DNA from: an uncultured Mobiluncus sp.
Lineage (GTDB): Bacteria > Actinomycetota > Actinomycetes > Actinomycetales > Actinomycetaceae
Direction: 5' to 3'
DNA: 64,000 nucleotides
Assembly (NCBI RefSeq): GCF_943914685.1
Contig: NZ_CALUCZ010000008.1
Coordinates: 22,245-86,244, forward strand
Below the pieces are notes generated by a model that did no database searches, was not told the origin of the DNA, and worked only from the letters and a program-made list of their open reading frames with translations. This document shows, in pieces, positions 8,175 through 15,696 of this stretch (positions are counted from its first letter, which is position 1; each line of letters begins with the position of its first letter). Made by a program: the position numbers and the translations under genes.

Positions 8175-8966
8175 ATGGCTGGTGAACAGGGAAACAGCAG
8201 GAAGATGCTGCTGATACTGATTATACAATTGCTCGTAATCTTCTTGGCGCTGGGGGCAATTTTTGCGTTCACTCTCAGTGCCACAGAAGGTTCCACAGCT
8301 AAGTCGGGGAGCAAACCGTATCAGGGTAATGCGCACCATGAGGTTACTGTTCCTAAATTGCCAAAAGATTTTATGAAAGACTTTGATTTATCGGATATTC
8401 GCCTTCCTTATGATGATAATCTAGGAATCGTGGATTCTCCGGGCCCGATTAGACCCAATCCCGCGTGCCATTGGAGCGTAAATTGGGATAAACCGACTGT
8501 GCTGCAAACCATGCCAAAGTCACCCAACGAGTGTTGGAAGACCGTTGAAAATGGTATCAGTACTGAGAAATGGTCTGTTTACGGGGCGAGCCATCCTTTC
8601 ATTACCGCTGAGATTAGTGATCCCACTTACGAAGATTTCAACGGTGATGGATTCTTGGACGTAGCATTTGGTGGAGTGGCAGAGATTCCAAAAATCAGCG
8701 GGGAAGGCGTGACCTACTTGCTAATCGCAAACGTGGCGCAACCCGACCAACCCTTTGCAGTATCTGTGGGACGTTCAATGCAGGCAACCGAGACATACCA
8801 GACCTTTTATAAAGGAGGGCTGTTTGCTCTTGCGACTGTAAACACCGATAGTCCCGAACCTGAAAACCCACTCGTGAAGAACTATAAGTTTGTGACCAGA
8901 CCCGATTCAATTACAGTCGAGCCAACCCCAACCCGCGGCAAGGAAGTACTGGCACACTTTCAGTAG
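8175..8966 (+). CDS. Membrane-anchored extracytoplasmic protein, unknown function
   Basis: 263 residues. After a short polar N-terminus, residues ~12-33 form one hydrophobic segment (LLILIIQLLVIFLALGAIFA), giving a signal anchor with the rest outside. The exposed part has a calcium-binding-like loop, YEDFNGDGFLDVAFGG, resembling the DxNxDGxxD loops of FG-GAP/VCBS or dockerin-like repeats, and two cysteines (PACHW, NECWK) that could pair. No catalytic motif is seen. The gene is AT-richer than the core genes. It follows the RT closely but its composition suggests a surface protein unrelated to RT activity. Confidence 0.65.
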   Translation: MAGEQGNSRKMLLILIIQLLVIFLALGAIFAFTLSATEGSTAKSGSKPYQGNAHHEVTVPKLPKDFMKDFDLSDIRLPYDDNLGIVDSPGPIRPNPACHWSVNWDKPTVLQTMPKSPNECWKTVENGISTEKWSVYGASHPFITAEISDPTYEDFNGDGFLDVAFGGVAEIPKISGEGVTYLLIANVAQPDQPFAVSVGRSMQATETYQTFYKGGLFALATVNTDSPEPENPLVKNYKFVTRPDSITVEPTPTRGKEVLAHFQ

Positions 8967-9032
8967 CCACTTTCTCACCAGTTCATGGTTTTTAAGTACC
9001 TGTAAGCGAGAACCATACCGACCAGTGAATGA

Positions 9033-9038
9033 TAGGAT
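9033..9038 (+). promoter_or_regulatory. -10 element TAGGAT, leaderless start of the 9045 gene
   Basis: TAGGAT ends 7 bases before the GTG at 9045, so transcription would begin on the start codon. No Shine-Dalgarno sequence lies in between. The same arrangement and the same hexamer occur before fdxA. Confidence 0.45.
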
Positions 9039-9044
9039 TATGCC

Positions 9045-9890
9045 GTGTGTAACTTTCCTGACCTTAACTGTTTTCTATTAAAACCCGACCTTTCTCACAA
9101 AGCTGGAGTCGAACACGTTGAGGCGTGGCTCAAGTACAAAGCAGGAACACTGATGGACAACGGGAAGAAAGTTACGGATCCCGATTGCTCCGATGCAGCC
9201 CGCGAGTTTTATACAATAATGTGGAGAGACTTTCTAAACGATACAGATTTTAAATTTCGTAAGGAACCAAGAGTTTTCAGCAAGAATCCGGAACAATACG
9301 TCCAGGGCGACTGGATGTGTTCCGTGGCCACTACTTTCGGAAAAGGATTAATCCGCTTTGTTAAAGGAAAACCATTGGAGAATTTATTTCCCAAAGGAAA
9401 AAAAGGAATTGATGTAGAACTCAAGACTTACGTTCCCATCCTTTTATGCGATATTGCATGCCCATATAGCACAAAGCAATTTCAAGAGTTTTGGGGTGAT
9501 CCTGTTTTGCAGAATTTTATCAGGTCTGCCTATACACTCGCAAACCTCATTATAGTGCCTGATGGTTTCAATCCAGCAAGATCTCGTCCCACTCAAGATT
9601 ATTGGGATAGAACTTTAAAGAAGTACTATAAGAAGGAAGAACCCCTTAAATATAAAGGTAAAGACGTCAGCACTCCATTCCACAAACTGGTCGAGAAAAG
9701 TCGAGCCAATGGCGGCGATGAGTTGTTTCTCGATGAATGGCTCGACAAGGATAACAATCCGATACCGTTATTGGACAAAGAACTAAACACACCTAACAAA
9801 CCTGATGACTGGCGCAAATTGATGGAGGAAATGACCAGGCGCATTGATAACAGGCGAGTGCAAATGCAAGTGAGGATAACGAACTCATGA
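9045..9890 (+). CDS. Hypothetical protein, unknown family
   Basis: 281 residues from GTG 9045. I do not recognise the family with certainty. The protein is rich in aromatic and charged residues, with conserved-looking stretches FYTIMWRDFLNDTDFKF, TYVPILLCDIACPY, and FIRSAYTLANLIIVPDGFNPARS followed by YWD. No signal peptide or membrane helix is seen. Codon use is clearly AT-richer than the core genes, with AAA/AAT/TTA common, which suggests recent acquisition. It stands alone, after a 78-base gap with its own TAGGAT promoter and before a 151-base gap in which I see no further feature. Confidence 0.6.
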   Translation: MCNFPDLNCFLLKPDLSHKAGVEHVEAWLKYKAGTLMDNGKKVTDPDCSDAAREFYTIMWRDFLNDTDFKFRKEPRVFSKNPEQYVQGDWMCSVATTFGKGLIRFVKGKPLENLFPKGKKGIDVELKTYVPILLCDIACPYSTKQFQEFWGDPVLQNFIRSAYTLANLIIVPDGFNPARSRPTQDYWDRTLKKYYKKEEPLKYKGKDVSTPFHKLVEKSRANGGDELFLDEWLDKDNNPIPLLDKELNTPNKPDDWRKLMEEMTRRIDNRRVQMQVRITNS

Positions 9891-10041
9891 AACAACAGCA
9901 TTAGCCGCTCCAAGCTCTCCGGCATACCCGTTTAGCACTTTCCCAACCTGTCTTTTGCGCCCATGCCCTCACGCAAAGGCAACCACAACGCCCTTGTGAA
10001 AAATTCGATTGCAAAATCAAGCAACCTTACGGAAGTGACAA

Positions 10042-10773
10042 ATGATATATGCACTCAGTGATATACACGGTTGTCTCGATGCTCTGGAAGACGCCTTGGC
10101 ACGTATCGGGGATTTAGATGACATTCTGACGCCTGATTCCGATAATATGCTTATCTTCCTGGGCGATTACGTCGACGGTGGACCTGAGAGCGCATCTGTC
10201 TTATGCCGTATCCACGAGCTGCAACAACGCTATCCCGACAATGTCATCGTCCTCAAGGGAAACCATGACGATTGGCTGCTGGATTTCCTCACCACCGATG
10301 AACCGCTATTTACCGTCACCTTCACTGAGGAAACCTTGTGCAGTTTCCTCCCCGCGTCCGTTATCGACAGCTTTTCCGGAATCGGTTCCTTCGAGGTACT
10401 CCCAGCCATTCGAACCTATATTTTGGAGCACTATCCGTGGCTGGTGGGTTGGCTGCGTTCGCTGCCGCTCTATTTTAAGACGGAAACTCAGGTGTTCGTC
10501 CACGCCGGTATCGATGAGGACGCTGCGGAATGGTGGGAGTTGGGCACCAGCGAAGACGTGATGCTCAATAAGTACCCGCCCATGACCGGACCATTCCTCC
10601 TCGATGTTATTGCGGGTCATGTCGGCTCGGGGCAAGTGGCGGACGATCCGACTTTCCATGATGTGTTCTATGACGGATACTCGCACTACTTCATTGATGG
10701 CTCGGTGATACAATCTCAGCGGATTCCCGTTCTCACCTACGACACTGAGACAGGACAGTACGGTTCAATCTGA
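10042..10773 (+). CDS. Metallophosphoesterase (calcineurin-like Ser/Thr phosphatase or Ap4A hydrolase type)
   Basis: 243 residues. Two-metal phosphatase motifs appear in order: SDIHG (D7, H9), GDYVDGG (D42), GNHDD (N74, H75), then HAGID and a late AGHVGSG. This is the bacterial PrpA/ApaH-like layout, cytoplasmic with no signal peptide. Substrates in the family include phosphoproteins and dinucleoside polyphosphates; the sequence does not decide which. Not obviously co-transcribed with its neighbours. Family call secure, substrate unknown. Confidence 0.85.
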   Translation: MIYALSDIHGCLDALEDALARIGDLDDILTPDSDNMLIFLGDYVDGGPESASVLCRIHELQQRYPDNVIVLKGNHDDWLLDFLTTDEPLFTVTFTEETLCSFLPASVIDSFSGIGSFEVLPAIRTYILEHYPWLVGWLRSLPLYFKTETQVFVHAGIDEDAAEWWELGTSEDVMLNKYPPMTGPFLLDVIAGHVGSGQVADDPTFHDVFYDGYSHYFIDGSVIQSQRIPVLTYDTETGQYGSI

Positions 10774-10867
10774 GCAAACGGCTCATGGGCAGTCCGCGCT
10801 GTTGATTCAGCGCCTGCCGCGACGGTGGTATCTCCGATTCGCCGGATTGTCAGCCCTGCTCAAAACA

Positions 10868-10899
10868 ATGGTGGCGGCGCAAAATTACGCCGCCACCAT
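10868..10899 (-). terminator. Terminator of the superoxide dismutase gene
   Basis: A perfect 12-bp stem (ATGGTGGCGGCG with CGCCGCCACCAT) around an 8-base loop, 25 bases beyond the sod stop. Read on the minus strand it is followed by TGTTTTG, a short T-run. Confidence 0.75.
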
Positions 10900-10923
10900 G
10901 AGACACAGTTCCTAGCTGAAAAC

Positions 10924-11544
10924 CTAGAGCACGCCGTGATGTTTGGCGGCAGCCTCGAAGCGGCCTTCGACCTCGGTCCAGTTCACCACGTTCCACCAGG
11001 CCTTGACATAGTCAGCCTTGACGTTCAAGTAGTCCAAATAGAAAGCGTGCTCCCACATATCCAGCATGAGCAGCGGAATCTGAGCAATCGGAATGTTCGA
11101 CTGCTGGTCGAACAACTGGAAGATGACCGGGCGACCCGCCACACTGTCCCAAGCCAGCACCGCCCAGCCGGAGCCTTGCAGTCCGGTCGCGGCGGCGGTG
11201 AAGTGCTTTTGGAAGGCTTCAAAAGAACCGAAGTATTCATCAATCGCTGCCGCGAGTTCACCGCTGGGTCGGTCGGGGGTGTCGTTAGCCGGACCCATCA
11301 TCTTCCAAAAAGCCGAGTGGTTAGCGTGTCCGCCCAGGTTGAAAGCGAGGTCCTTTTCGAGCTGGTTAATCGTGGCAAAGTTGCCGGTCGCGCGGGCTTC
11401 TTCGAGCTTTTCCAAAGCCGTGTTCGCGCCGTTCACATAGTTGGCGTGGTGCTTGTCGTGGTGCAGCTGCATAATCTTGCCGGAGATGTGCGGCTCCAGA
11501 GCAGCGTAATCGTAGGGGAGTTCGGGGAGGGTGTAAACCGCCAT
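10924..11544 (-). CDS. sodA: Superoxide dismutase, Fe/Mn family
   Basis: 206 residues, the usual length. It disproportionates superoxide to peroxide and oxygen in the cytoplasm. All four metal ligands are present: H28 (LHHDKHH), H76 (GGHANHSAFW), D162 and H166 (LDMWEHAFYLDY). The choice between Fe and Mn cannot be made safely; the symbol assumes the Mn-type name. It is monocistronic, with its own terminator downstream and a 180-base gap to the divergent tRNA-Ser gene. Confidence 0.95.
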   Translation of the reverse strand: MAVYTLPELPYDYAALEPHISGKIMQLHHDKHHANYVNGANTALEKLEEARATGNFATINQLEKDLAFNLGGHANHSAFWKMMGPANDTPDRPSGELAAAIDEYFGSFEAFQKHFTAAATGLQGSGWAVLAWDSVAGRPVIFQLFDQQSNIPIAQIPLLMLDMWEHAFYLDYLNVKADYVKAWWNVVNWTEVEGRFEAAAKHHGVL

Positions 11545-11726
11545 GTTTTGTTCCTAACTGTTGCAGTCAGATCCGGATTGACCCGACGGCTTGATTCTAT
11601 CCGAGCATACGCGGGCTGTCTGCGGAGTATCGCCTATAGCAAAATCCGGGCCGTTAAATTTCTCGCCCAGCCGGTATATATGTAGAATAGTAGGCGCTGC
11701 TTTTTGTGCAGAATAACTAAATACCT

Positions 11727-11811
11727 GGAGGATTCGCCTAGTGGCCTATGGCGCACGCTTGGAAAGCGTGTTGGGTGCAAGCCCTCGGGGGTTCGAATCC
11801 CCCATCCTCCG
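11727..11811 (+). tRNA. tRNA-Ser (anticodon GGA)
   Basis: 85 bases with a long variable arm as in class II tRNAs. The acceptor stem GGAGGAT/ATCCTCC closes it with G as discriminator. The anticodon arm is CACGC-TTGGAAA-GCGTG, giving GGA. The T arm contains GGTTCGAATCC. CCA is not encoded. A -10-like TAGAAT lies about 40 bases upstream. It reads UCC and UCU. Confidence 0.95.
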
Positions 11812-11819
11812 CTGGTGGT

Positions 11820-11848
11820 GATGTCCGGCTTGTGCCGGGCATCATTTT
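11820..11848 (+). terminator. Terminator after tRNA-Ser
   Basis: GATGTCCGGC-TTGT-GCCGGGCATC (10 bp with one G-T pair) followed by ATTTT, 9 bases beyond the tRNA. Confidence 0.8.
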
Positions 11849-11932
11849 CATTTGCACAAGGTCGGTGGGGCGAGACCCGTGACGGCCAGCGGTTTTCGTG
11901 GCGAACCTGCCGCCTCCCTGTGTTCTTCGCCT

Positions 11933-12106
11933 CGCGCCTAGCCAAACAGCACCGCGCAAACGCCGGCAAGAATCAGGGGATACTCGGTTGGTTGCGGATA
12001 AATAGTGGGATTTGGGCTGCAGCTGCCAATAATGGCAGCTGCAGCCCAAATCCCACCTTATAGCTACGCGCACTCCGCTACCCACCAAGAAACCGCCGGC
12101 CAAATC
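11933..12106 (+). repeat. Structured repeat element, copy A
   Basis: About 175 bp, matching copy B (13388-13562) over both flanks. Landmarks are CGCGCCTAGCCAAACA at the left, AGGGGATACTCG in the middle, and CACTCCGC-ACCCACCAA-AAACCGCCG at the right. The centre is a perfect 24-bp hairpin (12005-12028 with 12033-12056) capped by ATAA. Only the top 8 bp of the stem (AGCTGCCA/TGGCAGCT) are shared with copy B; the lower stem differs in sequence but still pairs. An outer helix GCCGGC (11962-11967) with GCCGGC (12095-12100) co-varies with copy B. The rest of the 447-base gap between the tRNA and the next gene shows only a loose inverted repeat near 12135-12170 (AAAACCGCCTTGGC with GCCAAGACGGTTT). 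Confidence 0.8.
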
Positions 12107-12258
12107 GCCAGGAAACCGCGATTTAGATTCAAGATAAAACCGCCTTGGCGTGGTGCCAAGACGGTTTGAATCCGAAATAAGTGAAAGCGGGCTGGCTCTT
12201 CCGAGCTGAAAAGCCTAGTGGAACGGCGGCTCCGCCTTCGCTTCCGGTTTACGTTATG

Positions 12259-12516
12259 TTACAAGCCCTGGGATTCCATGAGCTCTTCGTAATATTCCTC
12301 GTCATAGATGTCTTTCAGCGCTAGGACTTCATCAAGAAGTTCTTGCGTGAGGGGTTTGTTGTCATTGGTGACTATAGCCGTCACCCCAACGAGAGGGACG
12401 AAAATCCCATCTTCTTCAAGGGCGCATAGCATATCGTTGCGCTCCTGTGCGGTAGCGTAGCCCTCGGCATATAAGTGCTCAAGCAGGGCTGCAACTCTTT
12501 TTTCATTCTCATTCAT
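12259..12516 (-). CDS. Small acidic hypothetical protein
   Basis: 85 residues from ATG 12516; a TTG three codons upstream at 12525 is less likely. AAAAGGG lies upstream. Mostly helical and acidic (MNENEKRVAALLEHLYAEGYATAQ, later EVLALKDIYDEEYYEELMES). No known domain. It lies between the two copies of the structured repeat and opposite to the toxin-antitoxin pair. Whether it belongs with that pair is unknown. Confidence 0.55.
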   Translation of the reverse strand: MNENEKRVAALLEHLYAEGYATAQERNDMLCALEEDGIFVPLVGVTAIVTNDNKPLTQELLDEVLALKDIYDEEYYEELMESQGL

Positions 12517-12831
12517 GTCCGTCAATCCCTTTTCGTCCCACCCCAGTTTGCAGGAATCTTTTCCGTATTTTACCCGGTTGGGTGTTTACGTTGATGTCTC
12601 TACAGGGCGTTGGGAAGGCTGATCTGAATGTGGAATATTTACGCTCATAAGCAGCGACTTCCATTTGAACACCATAAATCATCTTCCGTACTGTTTTCCT
12701 TTCGCCTTTGGCGCTTACTCTGTCGGGGTTTTGGTTTGTTAGGAAGGGGAGATGGACGACAACGGTTCCGAAAACCTGTTTTCAGCGGTAACCCCTTGCC
12801 GGTGACGACATTTATGTGACACAATAATCAT
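12517..12831. other. Intergenic, no gene supported
   Basis: 315 bases between the small acidic gene and the toxin-antitoxin pair. A 63-codon frame at 12628-12819 has no ribosome-binding site and looks random. The last ~25 bases (ATTTATGTGACACAATAAT) are AT-rich and probably carry the toxin-antitoxin promoter. Confidence 0.4.
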
Positions 12832-13083
12832 GTGGAAGTGTTCGAATCAGCTCTTAAACATGGGGTTGACCCGGCAGATGCGCTCTATGTGGTGCAGCAC
12901 GCTCTACGAAGTTTCCTGATGAGAGAAGACCCGAGGAAAGTCCTGTACCTGGGCTTTTCTTCCAGTGGGCAAGCCTTAGAAGTTGTGACTGCTGAGACAG
13001 AGCTTTTCGGCGAGGCTTTGATTCATTCGATGCCTATGCGCAAGAGGTATCAAAAACTGATGGAAGGAGGACGAGATGAGTGA
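12832..13083 (+). CDS. Putative toxin of a type II toxin-antitoxin pair
   Basis: 83 residues from GTG 12832. The pattern FESALKHGVDPADALYVVQHALRSF..., then KVLYLGFSSSGQALEVVTAE and ALIHSMPMR, resembles small actinobacterial BrnT-like/DUF4258-like proteins: an N-terminal helix, then a beta-sheet ending in a HAMP-R motif. Its stop overlaps the start of a ribbon-helix-helix gene by 8 bases, the normal coupling for a toxin-antitoxin operon. No Shine-Dalgarno is visible and the transcript may be leaderless. Toxicity is inferred from resemblance and context. Confidence 0.65.
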   Translation: MEVFESALKHGVDPADALYVVQHALRSFLMREDPRKVLYLGFSSSGQALEVVTAETELFGEALIHSMPMRKRYQKLMEGGRDE

Positions 13084-13369
13084 CATGCGGATAAGGAAAT
13101 TTGACGAACTTTCCCCGGAGGAAGCAGAAATGCTGGAGCGTGACGTAGCTGAGGCTGAACGTGGTTACAGCATGGCGCAGCTTGACGCGGGTGAGAAACG
13201 GATGCGTGGTCGTCCTCTGAGTGTGGGAGATAGCCCTGCTGTCAAGGTACTGCGGGTGCGCATCGACCAGGAGCGTGATGCAAAACTTAGTAAATATATG
13301 AATGAGCACCACCTGACCCAGAGTGCTGCGGTGCGCGATTTACTGGATAAGGCACTGGCAGAAGTCTAG
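13076..13369 (+). CDS. Ribbon-helix-helix antitoxin
   Basis: 97 residues. The C-terminal ~45 residues (VKVLRVRIDQERDAKLSKYM... LTQSAAVRDLLDKALAEV) have the strand-helix-helix pattern of CopG/Arc DNA-binding proteins. The N-terminal half is acidic and probably binds the toxin. GGAGG lies upstream of its ATG inside the toxin gene. It likely represses its own operon. Copy B of the structured repeat starts 19 bases after its stop. Confidence 0.75.
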   Translation: MSDMRIRKFDELSPEEAEMLERDVAEAERGYSMAQLDAGEKRMRGRPLSVGDSPAVKVLRVRIDQERDAKLSKYMNEHHLTQSAAVRDLLDKALAEV

Positions 13370-13387
13370 GGACCCCAGCAGCGGCCC

Positions 13388-13562
13388 CGCGCTTAGCCAA
13401 ACACACCGCGCAAACGTCGGCGAGAGTCAGGGGATACTCGCTCGGTTGTGCCTAAAAGGGGAGAATAGCCGGGTAGCTGCCAATAATGGCAGCTACCCGG
13501 CTATTCTCCCCCTATAATCCACGCTCACTCCGCAACCCACCAACAAACCGCCGACCAACTCC
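13388..13562 (+). repeat. Structured repeat element, copy B
   Basis: Same architecture as copy A at 11933. The central perfect hairpin is 25 bp (13458-13482 with 13487-13511), capped by ATAA. The outer helix is GTCGGC (13416-13421) with GCCGAC (13550-13555); where this copy has a T-A pair, copy A has C-G. A second helix, GGTTGTG with CGCAACC, also has a counterpart in copy A. There is no T-run, so it is not an ordinary terminator. Confidence 0.8.
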
Positions 13563-13611
13563 CCGGGGGGCTCCGAAAGCCCAATTTCCAAAAAAATCCC
13601 AAATAAAACCT

Positions 13612-13659
13612 ATTTAAACGTTCCGGTATGCCATATATGGCACACCGACCCGTTTAAAT
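13612..13659. promoter_or_regulatory. Imperfect palindrome upstream of oppA
   Basis: ATTTAAACG (13612-13620) pairs with CGTTTAAAT (13651-13659). Inside are CGGT/ACCG and a 14-base palindrome TGCCATATATGGCA (13629-13642). It lies about 210 bases before oppA and could be a regulator site or an RNA hairpin in a long leader. Confidence 0.4.
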
Positions 13660-13682
13660 CGGTTTAACGCACTATCGGCGCG

Positions 13683-13737
13683 GACCAGAGCCGAATCAGA
13701 GCAGGACCAAAGCTGCACCAGAGCCGGACCAAAGGTA
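13683..13737 (+). repeat. Five tandem 11-base units
   Basis: Consecutive units GACCAGAGCCG, AATCAGAGCAG, GACCAAAGCTG, CACCAGAGCCG and GACCAAAGGTA, each exactly 11 bases, consensus RACCARAGCNG. They lie about 135 bases before the oppA start. A period near one helical turn would put each unit on the same face of DNA. Confidence 0.6.
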
Positions 13738-13871
13738 AAAGATGGGTATGTTTTTAGTTATATTTAGGTTTTGCCTGTAAACTAGCCTCGTGCCACAAAA
13801 GTGGTATTACCCGAAAGTTCAGCGATGGCGCTGATGGCGCCAAGCTGAGGATATCTTTGGAGGCTAACCTC

Positions 13872-15527
13872 GTGAAGAAGCAACTAACTGCCATCGCTGC
13901 TGCGGCAGCCCTGGCATTGACGATGACTGCTTGCAGCTCTGGCTCGGACGGCGGCAGCGCTGATGGCAAAACTGATCCCAACGCGGTAATCGTTGGTAAT
14001 AATTCCGAGCCTCAACGCCCGCTGGTTCCGGCTGACACTAATGAGACCGGTGGCGGCTTGATTCTGGACCACATTTTTGCTGGCCTGGAATACTACGATG
14101 TCAAAGGCAACCCTCAGATGGAAGTTGCTGAATCTATCAAGTCTGACGACAACCAGAACTGGACCATTAAAATCAAGGGCGATACCAAGTTCTCGGATGG
14201 CACTCCGGTGACTTCCAAGTCTTTCGTGGACGCCTGGAACCAGTCTGTGAAGCAAAGCATGCTCAACGCCAGCTTCTTTGAGTCCATTCAGGGCTATGAC
14301 GAAGCGCTGAAAGTTGCGGAAGCCGCCATTGAAGCTGACAAAGAGAATGGGGTTGGCGACATGGATATGAGCGGCCTGAAGGTAGTGGATGACACCACCT
14401 TCACCGTGGCTTTGAACCAGCCGGAATCTGACTTCCCGCTGCGTTTAGGCTACTCGGCGTTCTATCCGCTACCGGAAGCCGGTATCGGCGACCGAGCCAA
14501 GGTCAAGGCCTACGGTGCAAACCCCATTACCAACGGTCCCTACCTGGTGAAAAAGGATTCCTGGAAGCACAACGAACAAATTGAGCTGATCCCGAACCCG
14601 GACTACAAGGGTGACCGCATGCCGAAGAACGGCGGGGTGACCTTCAAGTTCTACTCCACCCAGGACGCGGCATATAACGACTTGCAGTCGGGCGCTTTGG
14701 ACGTGTTGGACGCTATTCCGGACTCCGCGTTCGGAACCTACCAGGATGAGTTGGGCGACCGCTCGGTCAACGAGCCTTCCGCTATCTTCCAGTCCTTCAC
14801 CTTCCCGAAGTCTGATGCTCGTTTCCAAGGCGAGGCCGGTGCCTTGCGTATGCAGGCTATCTCGATGGCGATTAACCGTGAAGAAATCTGCAAGACCATC
14901 TTCCAGGACACTCGTACCCCCGCCATTGACTTCATTGCGCCGGTTATCCCCGGTCACAACGATTCGCTGAAGGGTAACGAGGTACTGAAGTTCAACCCGG
15001 AAAAGGCTAAGGAACTGTGGAAGCAGGCTGACGCGATTGAACCGTGGACTGGCGATTTGCAACTGGCATACAACTCTGATGGTGGCCACCAGGCATGGGT
15101 TGACGCGACGATGAACTCCATTAAGAACAATCTGGGTATTAATGCCAAGGGTGCTCCTTACCCGGACTTCAAGTCCATTCGTAACGAAGTCACCGACCGC
15201 ACCATTAAGACGGCGTTCCGTACCGGTTGGCAGGCAGACTACCCCTCGCCTTACAACTTCCTCGGTCCGCTTTATCGCACCGGCGGTTCGGCTAACGACG
15301 GCGATTACTCCAACCCTGATTTCGACAATCTGCTCAAGCAGGCTCTGAACACCTCTGATCAGAAGGAAGCCTTTAAGATTTACGACCAGGCTCAGGAAAT
15401 CCTGATGAAGGAATTGCCGACGATTCCGCTGTGGTACTCCAACGTCAACGGCGGTTGGGCAGAAGGCGTGCAGGGCGTCCAGTTCGACTGGCACTCCAAG
15501 CCGCTGTACTTCGACATCACCAAGTAA
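13872..15527 (+). CDS. oppA: Oligopeptide ABC transporter, substrate-binding lipoprotein
   Basis: 551 residues from GTG 13872, chosen because GGAGG stands 9 bases upstream; a TTG at 13857 overlaps that site. The signal peptide MKKQLTAIAAAAALALTMTAC ends in a lipobox with C21, so the mature protein is lipid-anchored outside the membrane. The rest fits the solute-binding protein family 5: GLEYYDVKGNPQMEVAESI, then WTIKIKGDTKFSDGTPVTSK, and later WQADYPSPYNFLGPLYR. It delivers peptides to the OppBC permease encoded downstream. A strong hairpin separates it from oppB, so the binding protein can be made in excess over the permease. Confidence 0.93.
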   Translation: MKKQLTAIAAAAALALTMTACSSGSDGGSADGKTDPNAVIVGNNSEPQRPLVPADTNETGGGLILDHIFAGLEYYDVKGNPQMEVAESIKSDDNQNWTIKIKGDTKFSDGTPVTSKSFVDAWNQSVKQSMLNASFFESIQGYDEALKVAEAAIEADKENGVGDMDMSGLKVVDDTTFTVALNQPESDFPLRLGYSAFYPLPEAGIGDRAKVKAYGANPITNGPYLVKKDSWKHNEQIELIPNPDYKGDRMPKNGGVTFKFYSTQDAAYNDLQSGALDVLDAIPDSAFGTYQDELGDRSVNEPSAIFQSFTFPKSDARFQGEAGALRMQAISMAINREEICKTIFQDTRTPAIDFIAPVIPGHNDSLKGNEVLKFNPEKAKELWKQADAIEPWTGDLQLAYNSDGGHQAWVDATMNSIKNNLGINAKGAPYPDFKSIRNEVTDRTIKTAFRTGWQADYPSPYNFLGPLYRTGGSANDGDYSNPDFDNLLKQALNTSDQKEAFKIYDQAQEILMKELPTIPLWYSNVNGGWAEGVQGVQFDWHSKPLYFDITK

Positions 15528-15592
15528 TTTGGCGATAATTTGAGCTTGACTTGACGCGTCGAAAGACCGCCAAAAAGCCTGAAAATTGAACG

Positions 15593-15640
15593 ACTGCGGC
15601 CTGGGTGGGAAAAATCACTCCCAGGCCGCAGTTACGTTTT
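15593..15640 (+). terminator. Hairpin between oppA and oppB
   Basis: A perfect 13-bp stem, ACTGCGGCCTGGG (15593-15605) with CCCAGGCCGCAGT (15620-15632), followed by TACGTTTT. Probably a partial or full terminator that also protects the oppA message. Confidence 0.75.
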
Positions 15641-15656
15641 CACTACCTTATCGGGG

Positions 15657-15662
15657 TAGAAT
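15657..15662 (+). promoter_or_regulatory. Possible -10 element for oppBCDF
   Basis: TAGAAT lies 35 bases before the oppB start and just after the oppA hairpin. No good -35 is visible. It would give the permease genes their own transcript. Confidence 0.35.
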
Positions 15663-15696
15663 CATTGGGTTATTTCGATTTTGACAAGGAGGCGCC

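Noticed and set aside
10825..11685. 286-codon plus-strand frame across the sod gene
   Set aside because: Antisense to a clear Fe/Mn superoxide dismutase with all metal ligands.
11820..11848. Hairpin after tRNA-Ser considered as part of the structured repeat
   Set aside because: It has a T-run and is not present in copy B, so it is an ordinary terminator.
12628..12819. 63-codon plus-strand ORF before the toxin gene
   Set aside because: No ribosome-binding site, basic/aromatic random composition, no coupling to the next gene.
14469..15494. 341-codon minus-strand frame opposite oppA
   Set aside because: Shadow of oppA.
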